Below the pieces are notes generated by a model. The model saw only the letters and a program-made list of their open reading frames with translations, made no database searches and was not told where the DNA came from. A program made the translations under genes and the position numbers. 12,719 nucleotides of DNA from NCBI GenBank assembly GCA_035288405.1, contig DATEAK010000372.1:1-12719 (forward strand). The letters are read 5' to 3'. Origin of the DNA: JACPSX01 sp035288405 [NCBI: bacterium] (GTDB taxonomy: Bacteria > JACPSX01). Shown here piece after piece: positions 1-6,553 of the stretch. Positions within the stretch are counted from its first letter, which is position 1; the number at the start of each line of letters is the position of its first letter.

Positions 1-179
1 GAGGACTCCGACCCAATCCGGGCGGTGACAAGGTCGGGGGCGGCAAGCTGGCTCGGTTCCTGCCCGGATTTTCTCATCACTACAGGATGGAAACCGATGC
101 AATTGTATCGGCGGCGTGCAGAATTCACCACACTCACTTGGCGCCGTAAATAGCAGCCGCCCAAGAAAAGGAGGTCTTC
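1..179. other. Upstream region; possible tail of a preceding reading frame
   Basis: No gene can be assigned with confidence. Two plus-strand frames are open from the window edge: one stops with TAG at 151-153, the other with TAA at 147-149. Either could be the last roughly 50 codons of a truncated upstream gene, but neither translation resembles a family I recognise, and third-position GC does not separate them. The stretch also contains an 18-bp imperfect palindrome (94-111), listed separately, and the ribosome binding site of the first gene. I see no convincing sigma-70 promoter. Confidence 0.25.
94..111. promoter_or_regulatory. 18-bp imperfect palindrome, candidate operator
   Basis: The sequence CCGATGCAATTGTATCGG is its own reverse complement at every position except one symmetric pair (the G at 99 against the T at 106), centred on CAATTG. 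It ends 68 bp before the ATG of the first solute-binding protein gene, a usual place for a dimeric repressor or activator site. No regulator gene is in the window and no second copy of the site was noticed, so the operator role is inferred from symmetry and position only. As RNA it would also form a small hairpin with a G-U pair. Confidence 0.35.
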
Positions 180-1166
180 ATGAAACGTAGATGGAGAGGG
201 ATTGCGGTTTTATTGTTCCTCATCGTTCTTGTTGCCGCCGGCTCGCCGGCCCAAGTAACTGCGGAGGAATTCCTTCGAGTTGGGGTTCCGTTATACCCAA
301 TATCCGCTTTTCCTTCGCTCGCTGCCAGCGCGAAAGGCTTTTTCCAGAAGAACGGCCTGAAAGTGGAAAATATCAGGATCAATAGCGAGCCCACGACGTA
401 CCAGGCGCTGTTATCGGGAGACATTGATGTAGCTGCCGGCTCAGGCACAGGTTTTGTGCTCTCTCATTTACAAGGTATTGGAGTTGTTTGCCTTGGGAGT
501 TTTGAAAACATCGTTCCCTATACTTTGGCGACGCGCGAAAAGATAACCGATATTGCCCAGTTGCGCGGCAAGAAAATAGGGGTGAACCGGTTAGGGGGTA
601 AATCGTCGTTGATTCTACGTGTCATGTTGGAGGATGCGGGGCTGGATCCGTTCAAGGATGTTACCTTGCTTCAACTGGGCAGTTCCCAGGAGAGGATGGC
701 CGCCCTTATGAAGGCCGGAATCGACGCCGCTCCTGTGGATTACTCAATTGAGCCTACCATGAAGAGGATGGGATTTTTCTTGCTCCAGGGAAAGAAGACA
801 TTCTTTCTGAATGGGCCGATCGTTTTCAAGAGGGCTTATTTGGAGTCCCGTCGATCGACCGTGAAGAATTTTATGAAGGGGTTGTTAGAGGGGACCAGCT
901 ATATCATGAGTAACAGGGAAGGAACCCTCAATGTCTTATCGCGAGAAATGAAGATCGGAGATAAGGAAACTCTCGAGTACATCTATGATCATATGCGCTC
1001 TACGGCGGATGCAAGCCTTTACCCACCGGAAGAGTCAGTGACAAACCTTTTGAAAATGATGGCCTATGTCGACAAGAGAGCGGCATCGGTCCGCCCGGAA
1101 AAGATCATGGACTATTCTCTTCTGGAGGAGCTGGGACAGAAGAGGCCTCCGCTGTCGCAGAAATAG
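180..1166 (+). CDS. ABC transporter substrate-binding protein, NMT1/SsuA-like (copy 1)
   Basis: A 328-aa periplasmic solute-binding protein. Residues 1-28 form a signal peptide: basic MKRRWR start, hydrophobic core, probable cleavage after QVTA. The mature part has the two-lobe NMT1/SsuA/TauA layout: an N-terminal strand RVGVPLYP (33-40), a helix where the ligand lobe begins (AKGFFQKNGLKVE, 51-63), LLSGDIDVAAGSGTG (77-91), the hinge region LRGKKIGV (128-135), and the second-lobe MAALMKAGIDAA stretch after residue 170. The family binds small organic solutes such as sulfonates, nitrate, pyrimidine precursors or aromatic acids; the ligand cannot be read here. The start is fixed by a strong AAGGAGGT at 168-175, 4 bp before the ATG. 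No permease or ATPase gene accompanies it. It heads the cluster and is followed directly by a hairpin. It clearly differs from the second binding protein at 10466. Confidence 0.88.
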   Translation: MKRRWRGIAVLLFLIVLVAAGSPAQVTAEEFLRVGVPLYPISAFPSLAASAKGFFQKNGLKVENIRINSEPTTYQALLSGDIDVAAGSGTGFVLSHLQGIGVVCLGSFENIVPYTLATREKITDIAQLRGKKIGVNRLGGKSSLILRVMLEDAGLDPFKDVTLLQLGSSQERMAALMKAGIDAAPVDYSIEPTMKRMGFFLLQGKKTFFLNGPIVFKRAYLESRRSTVKNFMKGLLEGTSYIMSNREGTLNVLSREMKIGDKETLEYIYDHMRSTADASLYPPEESVTNLLKMMAYVDKRAASVRPEKIMDYSLLEELGQKRPPLSQK

Positions 1167-1185
1167 AAACTCAGGAGCTGAGTTT
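1167..1185 (+). promoter_or_regulatory. Perfect 8-bp hairpin directly after the binding-protein stop codon
   Basis: AAACTCAG-GAG-CTGAGTTT is a perfect inverted repeat with a 3-nt loop, starting on the base after the TAG of the first binding-protein gene. The stem has only three G-C pairs and is followed by GTAAC rather than a U run, so it is not a standard intrinsic terminator, although its 3' arm ends in TTT. Stem-loops after binding-protein genes often protect the upstream mRNA or partly terminate transcription, giving more binding protein than downstream enzymes. That role is inferred from position. Confidence 0.4.
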
Positions 1186-1293
1186 GTAACACGACGGTTC
1201 ATCCTTGTAGAAGTCGAATCAGGTTCTGCTCGTCGAACGAAGGAAGGCGTGGTGTTCTTAAAGGAAAGAAGCTCGGATGGAGGAGATCCCGGG

Positions 1294-3342
1294 ATGCGGG
1301 TTGGGGTGGATATCGGCGGCACGTTTACCGACTTCGTGGCGATGGGAGAGGATGGACGGATACTCCATACCAAATCATCGACCACGCCCAAAGAACTGAC
1401 CGAGGGGATCCTGCAATGCTTTGACAAGGCGGGTTTACACAAGCTGGCTCAGGTGAAGCAGCTTCTCCATGGATCCACGGTGGCCATCAATACGATTATA
1501 CAAGGAGTGGGGGCCAAGACCGCCCTGATTACAACCAAAGGGATGCGAGACATCTATGAGATCGGCCGGGAAAACCGACCGGATAGCTGGAATCTCTTCT
1601 TCCACCGTCCACGGCCGCTGGTCACTCGGGAGTGGCGCCTGGAGGTTTCGGAACGCAGTACTCCGAAGGGTGATATTTTGGTGCCGCTGGACGAATCGGA
1701 GCTGGAAGGAATTGCAGGGCGGCTGGAGAAGCATGGCGTTGAAGCGGTGGCCGTCTGTTTTCTTCATTCCTACATGAACCCGGCCCACGAGAGGAGAGCG
1801 GGCGAGATCCTGCACAAAGAGTTACCGGATGTTTTTATTTCCCTATCCAACGAGCTGGTGAGGGAGATGGGGGAGTATGAGCGAACCTCGACTACAGTCC
1901 TGAACGCGTATGTGGGACCGGTGGTATCGAGTTACCTGAACCACTTGGTAGGGCATATGCAGAGGCTGGAGTTTCAAGGTGTCTTGCTGATCATGCAGTC
2001 CAACGGCGGCTGCATGTCGGTCGAGGTAGCCAAACAACAGCCCATTCATACCACGGAATCCGGACCGGTTTCGGGAATGATCGGCGCCGCTCACCTTTCA
2101 CAGATTCTCGACTTGCCTTCGGCGGTTGCTTTCGATATGGGCGGTACCACGGCGAAAACGGTCTTCGTTCAGAAAGGGACTGTTCCCCTTGCGCCGGTCT
2201 GCTACATCGGGGGGTATGAGACCGGACAACCGATGAAGGTGCCGGTGGCGGACATTGTTGAGATCGGCGCCGGAGGCGGCAGCATCGCCTCCGTGGACGA
2301 TCTGGGAGTCCTCAGTGTGGGGCCCAGAAGCGCCGGGGCGGATCCCGGACCCGTCTGTTACGGTCAGGGCGGCACGGAACCGACCGTCACCGATGCAAAT
2401 CTTCTCTTGGGCCGGTTAAATCCCCAGAACTTTCTTGGAGGCGAAATGCCTCTTGCCGTCGAGCCGGCCAGGGATGCGCTGAAGCGTCGAGTTGCAGACC
2501 CCAAGGGAATGGATGTATACCGGGCGGCCGATGCCATCCTCCAGATCGTTACGAACAACATGTCACTGGCCGTTCGCAGAATTTCCGTCGAAAGAGGTAT
2601 CGATCCCCGGGATTGTGTGATTATCGCCTTTGGAGGTGCCGGGCCGCTTCATGCCGTAGGGGTGGCTAAGGAACTTTTAATCCCGAAGGTGATCGTCCCG
2701 CCCATACCCGGCCACTTCTCGGCCCTGGGCATGTTGGTGGCGGACCTTCGTCATGATTACGTCCAGACGTACCTACATGAACTGAAATCCGCCGATAGGA
2801 ATGCAATTTTATCCTACTTTCGAGAATTTGAGCGTCAAGCCCGAGCTACTCTGGTTTCGGAGGGTGCCTCCATCGACACGATATCAAGCTCTCTGAGACT
2901 CGACTTGCGATACCAGGGGCAGGATCACGTCCTCTCCGTGCCGGTGACATTCAGTGAATTGGAGAATGGCGAGTACCAAGTCTTCATCGAGCGCTACGAC
3001 CGCACTCATTTGGACTATTACGGTCACGCAGCTTCCGGGGAGATCGTGGAGGTTGTGAACCTGAGGTTGGTAGCCAGCGGCCGGGCCAACAAAGAACGGG
3101 TCGAGGTCTTTCGGCCCATCACTGAACAAAAGGGAAGACCGGAGGTTGGCGGACGTCGGACTTACTGGGGTCCCAAATGGGGTTGGTTGGACACGGCCAT
3201 TTATCAACGGGGGCAATTGGGATCCGGCTTCCGTTGCGAAGGCCCGGCGATTGTAGAGGAGTGGGCTTCGACCACGCTCATCTTCCCTGGAGATAAGCTG
3301 ATGGTGGATCCGTTGGGGAATCTTGTCGTGGAGGTTGGTTAA
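1294..3342 (+). CDS. hyuA: Hydantoinase/oxoprolinase family subunit A, copy 1
   Basis: A 682-aa ATP-binding subunit of the hydantoinase/5-oxoprolinase/acetone carboxylase family, cytoplasmic. The actin-like ATPase motifs are intact: MRVGVDIGGTFTDF (1-14), HGSTVAIN (59-66), ESGPVSG (255-261), FDMGGTTAK (280-288), EIGAGGGSIA (323-332), SAGADPGPVCYG (346-357) and FGGAGPLHA (446-454), then a C-terminal domain with RYQGQDHVLSVP (539-550) and EGPAIVEEWASTT (649-661). The family uses ATP to activate a lactam, imide or ketone for hydrolysis or carboxylation, together with a B subunit. The ATG at 1294 is preferred: it has AGGAG at 1281-1285, puts the ATPase motif at the N-terminus as is usual, and gives exactly the length of copy 2. 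A longer in-frame start at 1066 would overlap the preceding gene and add an arginine-rich, unfamily-like stretch. The B gene follows after 2 bp. The substrate is unknown; a carboxylase role is possible. Confidence 0.93.
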   Translation: MRVGVDIGGTFTDFVAMGEDGRILHTKSSTTPKELTEGILQCFDKAGLHKLAQVKQLLHGSTVAINTIIQGVGAKTALITTKGMRDIYEIGRENRPDSWNLFFHRPRPLVTREWRLEVSERSTPKGDILVPLDESELEGIAGRLEKHGVEAVAVCFLHSYMNPAHERRAGEILHKELPDVFISLSNELVREMGEYERTSTTVLNAYVGPVVSSYLNHLVGHMQRLEFQGVLLIMQSNGGCMSVEVAKQQPIHTTESGPVSGMIGAAHLSQILDLPSAVAFDMGGTTAKTVFVQKGTVPLAPVCYIGGYETGQPMKVPVADIVEIGAGGGSIASVDDLGVLSVGPRSAGADPGPVCYGQGGTEPTVTDANLLLGRLNPQNFLGGEMPLAVEPARDALKRRVADPKGMDVYRAADAILQIVTNNMSLAVRRISVERGIDPRDCVIIAFGGAGPLHAVGVAKELLIPKVIVPPIPGHFSALGMLVADLRHDYVQTYLHELKSADRNAILSYFREFERQARATLVSEGASIDTISSSLRLDLRYQGQDHVLSVPVTFSELENGEYQVFIERYDRTHLDYYGHAASGEIVEVVNLRLVASGRANKERVEVFRPITEQKGRPEVGGRRTYWGPKWGWLDTAIYQRGQLGSGFRCEGPAIVEEWASTTLIFPGDKLMVDPLGNLVVEVG

Positions 3343-3344
3343 CC

Positions 3345-5111
3345 ATGGGAAAGTCAACCATCGATCCGGTAACGCTGGAGGTTCTGCGGGCGGCAATCCC
3401 TGCGGTTTGTGATGAAATGGCCGTGGTTCTTCGCCGGGCGGCCCATAACATGTTCATTTATGAGATTCAGGATTTTTCCGTGGCGATCGTCGACCCGGAG
3501 GGGAATTTGATCGGTCAGAACCGCGGTGCGATTCCTTTTTTCCTGGCCGACCTAGGACCACCGATTCAGAGCGGCATCGCAGAGATCGGCAAGGACAATT
3601 TCTTTCCCGGCGATGTCATCATCATGAATCATCCGGCCGTCTGCGGCCAACACCTGAACAATGTCATCATCTATCAGCCCGTCTTCTTCGAGGGCCGGCT
3701 GGTGAGCTTCACGGTGGCAAGGGGTCACTGGATGGACATCGGAGGCTCGAAAATGGGTCTGGGCTTCAGCCGGACTCTGGATGTCTACCAGGAAGGCTTG
3801 CAGTTCAGAAACCTCAAGATTTACGAAGCGGGGAAACCCAATAAGACACTGTTCCGGATGATCGAGGACAACCTCCGGCGCCCGGATCTGGCCCTCGGCG
3901 ATTTGCGAGCGCAAATCGCCGCCTGCCGCCTGGGAGAGAGGCGCTTTTTAGCGATCCTGGAAAAGTACGGGTTGGAGACGGTGCTTCAAGCCGTGAGCCT
4001 CCTTGCCGACCAGGCGGAAGAACGGGCCCGAAAGGGCGTAGCCCGAATTCCTGACGGAGTCTATGAGGCGGAATCGTTCCTGGACAGCGATGGGGTTGAT
4101 CTGGATAAGACCATTCCCGTAAAGGTCCGGGTCATCGTCGAGGGCACTTCGATGACCATCGACTTCTCTGAGATGGGTGAACAGGTGAAGGGACCGGTAA
4201 ATTCCGGTACAGGCGGTTTGCTGACGGCCCGTTCCGCATTTAAGATTCTCACCTCCCCCAACGATTTCGCCAATGAAGGCCATTTCCGGCCTCTCAAGAT
4301 GATCTTACCCCCCGGCAAGTTCATCAGCGCCAAACCCCCGGCCGCGTTGGGATCCTGGAGCAGTGGTCTGTCCACGGTTTTGGACACGATCTTGAAAGCG
4401 TTGGCACCTGCCCTGCCCCATCTTATCCCTGCCGGACACAAAGCGGACCAGGGCGAATTTGGTTTCTACGGAATCGATGCCTCCACGAACAAGTATTGGC
4501 TTTGTGGAAACATCCGGGGTGGAGGCCATGGCGGGCGTCCCCATGAGGATGGAGAGAGCGCTTCCGTGAATCTTTTGCAGGGCGACATCACCACGGCTCC
4601 GGTGGAGGCGATAGAACAAAAGTACCCACTTTTCGTGGAGAATTATTCTCTCATCCCGGATTCGGGTGGTCCTGGAAAATTCAGGGGCGGGTTGGGCACC
4701 GAATGGCTGATCCGGCCTTTTGACGTTGATCATGTCTTTGTCAATATCGGTGGTGAGCGTTTCGGGTGCCCGCCGTGGGGCCTTTGGGGCGGCAAAGCGG
4801 GCATGCCGAACCACTACTTACTGGATCTGGGTGATGGAACGAAACCGGAAATTGTTGCCAAGCGTCCCGGTCAACTGGTGCCTAAGAAAGGTTGGGTCGC
4901 ACTGCGCGGTGGCGGCGGCGGCGGTTGGGGTGATCCTCTGGAACGGGATATAGCCCGGGTCCTCACGGACGTCATCCGAGGCTATGTGTCGCCGGAGAAG
5001 GCCCGCTCCGAGTACGGTGTGGTGATCGATCTATCCAAGAAAGAGGTGGACGAGGCGGCCACTCGAGCACTGAGAGAAAGCATGCGTCAAGCCTGCAAGA
5101 AATGGGATTGA
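3345..5111 (+). CDS. hyuB: Hydantoinase/oxoprolinase family subunit B, copy 1
   Basis: A 588-aa B subunit, the partner of the A subunit 2 bp upstream. Family landmarks are the N-terminal IDPVTLEVLRAAIP (6-19), DFSVAIVDPEGNLIGQ (43-58), PGDVIIMNHP (88-97), GHWMDIGG (127-134), the N-terminal part of a PxGxxxxAKPPAA segment (322-334), DSGGPGKFRGGLG (439-451) and the glycine-rich C-terminal GGGGGGWGDPLER (522-534), followed by the usual DVIRGYVSPEKARSEYGV tail. In characterised relatives the A and B subunits form one complex in which B carries the metal-containing substrate site. Here the familiar NDP and HLPD signatures read NHP (95-97) and HLNN (103-106), while His103, His128 and Asp131 remain. 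GGAGGT at 3330-3335 lies inside the end of the A gene, 9 bp before the ATG, so translation is probably coupled. A 131-bp gap precedes the next gene. Confidence 0.93.
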   Translation: MGKSTIDPVTLEVLRAAIPAVCDEMAVVLRRAAHNMFIYEIQDFSVAIVDPEGNLIGQNRGAIPFFLADLGPPIQSGIAEIGKDNFFPGDVIIMNHPAVCGQHLNNVIIYQPVFFEGRLVSFTVARGHWMDIGGSKMGLGFSRTLDVYQEGLQFRNLKIYEAGKPNKTLFRMIEDNLRRPDLALGDLRAQIAACRLGERRFLAILEKYGLETVLQAVSLLADQAEERARKGVARIPDGVYEAESFLDSDGVDLDKTIPVKVRVIVEGTSMTIDFSEMGEQVKGPVNSGTGGLLTARSAFKILTSPNDFANEGHFRPLKMILPPGKFISAKPPAALGSWSSGLSTVLDTILKALAPALPHLIPAGHKADQGEFGFYGIDASTNKYWLCGNIRGGGHGGRPHEDGESASVNLLQGDITTAPVEAIEQKYPLFVENYSLIPDSGGPGKFRGGLGTEWLIRPFDVDHVFVNIGGERFGCPPWGLWGGKAGMPNHYLLDLGDGTKPEIVAKRPGQLVPKKGWVALRGGGGGGWGDPLERDIARVLTDVIRGYVSPEKARSEYGVVIDLSKKEVDEAATRALRESMRQACKKWD

Positions 5112-5243
5112 CTCCAAGCGAAGTTTAGGGTTACAAAAGTTTACCGATTTGACGTACCCGTCGAGACTCTCGGAAAAGTTCCATTCAGGTCTTCAACGAA
5201 ACGCGGCACCTTTCTCGAAGACCGATTCAAGGAGGTAAAGGAA

Positions 5244-6452
5244 ATGGCCAAGGCACCCAGCCCCAGAATGCCGGAGGTCGCCAGGATTACGAAAGTCGAG
5301 CAGTTGCTCCCCCGGGCCCGCGAGATGGTCAGCCGCACGGCGGCCAACATGTATGAAGGGATCGAGATCAAGAAGGGACAAAAAGTACTGTTCATCAACG
5401 ATACGACGGCGGATCAACTCGTGGTTCAGGCTCTGACAACGGCGATGCTGGAGAGAGGAGCTCACGTCAACACGATCACGCTGGAAGGATTTCGCGGCCT
5501 GAAAAATGCTGGCGAAATGGTGGACAGCATGTTTTCCAACTCCTGGTATCCAGGCTGGGTCTGGAACGCCGCGGCCGAGGCGGACGTTATTTTACTGACC
5601 GCCTTCATCAAGTTTGCTCACGCTCCGATTCCGGCCTTGCCCAATAAGCCCCTCATCGACAACCTGGAGACGGTGAGCGATCTCATGCTCTCCGAATATG
5701 AGGCTTTTCCAGTGGAGATCAGGGATACCATCGATGAGGTAGCCTGGGCGAAACTGTTTAATTGCACGAAGGTGAAATGGACCGATCTGGAAGGCACCGA
5801 CATCACCATGTCACTCACACCGAAAGACTGGGAAGCTTCCACGGCAAAAACCATGAAACAGTGGGGTGTTCCGTACCTCCACGGCCATCCGCTGCTGCCG
5901 GCACCGTGTCTCGAAATGAACGGTGTGTGGGTCACGAGCAGTGTCACCTTCGGCGGACCCATTCCCAGGACGACCATGCACATTGAAAAGGGCAAGGTTG
6001 TGAAGGTGGAAGGCGGCGGAGATTTCGGCGATCGCCTTCGGGAGAGCTTTTCGAGATACGAAGATCTTCATCAGTCCAGGTGCCCGGGGCCGGGTGTGAA
6101 CTGGATTACGACGATCGGACTGTGCACGCATCCGAAAGCCCGGCGCTCGCCGTTCTTTGAGGAGCTGGAGGGTTCCGCGCGCGTTTACGCCTGGACCTTC
6201 GGGCACCGGCGCTCCGGCGTGATGCACACTTCAGTGGGGGAAGGTAAGGTCTCGCCCAGCTACAAAGTCATCCGCCATATGGACACTTTTTTTAACACGC
6301 TGATTACGGATAAAGGCGTCGTGGTTGAAAACGGACGCCTGACCGCCCTGGACGATCCCAAAGTGCGCCAGGTCGCGGCGAAGTACGGCGATCCCGACAA
6401 GCTTTTGGAAGAGATCTGGATTCCCGCTGTCTCCGGAGTCAACGCCCCGTAA
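5244..6452 (+). CDS. M29 aminopeptidase-fold / NicX-like metalloenzyme
   Basis: A 402-aa cytoplasmic protein of the superfamily that contains M29 aminopeptidases (AmpS/PepS) and 2,5-dihydroxypyridine 5,6-dioxygenase (NicX). The N-terminal domain has the family's LxIKKGQKVLFIND pattern (near 40-53), then alternating helices and strands. The second domain has TDLEGTDITMSL (180-191), a strand-turn MHIEKGKVVKVEGGGDFGDRLRES (245-268), THPKARRSP (295-303) and RHMDTFFNTL (344-353). His345-x-Asp347 matches the C-terminal metal-binding His-x-Asp of the superfamily, and His296 is the likely third ligand. M29 peptidases usually have Glu in a GELGxGTNP-like segment; here the matching segment is WITTIGLCTHPKA with no Glu, which fits a NicX-like mononuclear iron site better than a two-metal peptidase. 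That alignment is from memory. GGAGGT at 5231-5236, 7 bp upstream, fixes the start. Its place between the two hyuAB pairs suggests it acts in the same pathway. The specific substrate is unknown. Confidence 0.75.
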   Translation: MAKAPSPRMPEVARITKVEQLLPRAREMVSRTAANMYEGIEIKKGQKVLFINDTTADQLVVQALTTAMLERGAHVNTITLEGFRGLKNAGEMVDSMFSNSWYPGWVWNAAAEADVILLTAFIKFAHAPIPALPNKPLIDNLETVSDLMLSEYEAFPVEIRDTIDEVAWAKLFNCTKVKWTDLEGTDITMSLTPKDWEASTAKTMKQWGVPYLHGHPLLPAPCLEMNGVWVTSSVTFGGPIPRTTMHIEKGKVVKVEGGGDFGDRLRESFSRYEDLHQSRCPGPGVNWITTIGLCTHPKARRSPFFEELEGSARVYAWTFGHRRSGVMHTSVGEGKVSPSYKVIRHMDTFFNTLITDKGVVVENGRLTALDDPKVRQVAAKYGDPDKLLEEIWIPAVSGVNAP

Positions 6453-6553
6453 GTTCCGCCACGTTGATCTGAAGACTTTTTGGGGGGGCAAATTGAGGGG
6501 GAAGGTGCGCCATAAATTTCCACAAGGAAGTGACTGACAGGGAAGGATGTACG

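Larger units (their letters stand above)
1294..5111 (+). repeat. Duplicated hyuAB unit, copy 1 (partner 6554-10371)
   Basis: This unit and 6554-10371 are both exactly 3,818 bp and align at a constant offset of 5,260 bp with no net insertion or deletion: 682-aa A, 2-bp gap, 588-aa B in each. By eye, A differs at 57 of the first 240 residues and B at 33 of the first 180. DNA similarity is patchy: 4088-4132 is identical to 9348-9392 over 45 bp, and 1582-1646 matches 6842-6906 except for three bases. The flanking intergenic DNA shows no recognisable similarity, so the detectable repeat ends at the coding boundaries. The copies are old paralogues rather than a recent tandem duplication. Confidence 0.9.

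Noticed and set aside
1066-1293. N-terminal extension of the first A subunit from an ATG at 1066
   Set aside because: It would overlap the preceding gene by about 100 bp and adds an arginine-rich stretch absent from the family. The ATG at 1294 has a ribosome site and gives exactly the length of copy 2.
5149-5177. TTGACG -35-like box before the M29/NicX-like gene
   Set aside because: No acceptable -10 hexamer is found 16-18 bp downstream (the sequence there reads GGAAAA), so an internal promoter is not supported.
5188-5223. 7-bp inverted repeat GGTCTTC / GAAGACC with a 22-nt loop
   Set aside because: The stem is short with a long loop and no U run; it is expected by chance in a gap of this size.
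6471-6490. T5-G7 homopolymer run before the second A subunit
   Set aside because: It lies in non-coding sequence between two intact genes. There is no evidence of a phase-variable promoter or slippage within a gene, so it is noted only as a possible sequencing-error spot.
6530-6553. GTG start at 6530 for the second A subunit
   Set aside because: It adds eight residues before the canonical MRVGVDIGGTFTDF start, and its only ribosome-site-like sequence is too close. The ATG at 6554 with GGAAGG is better.
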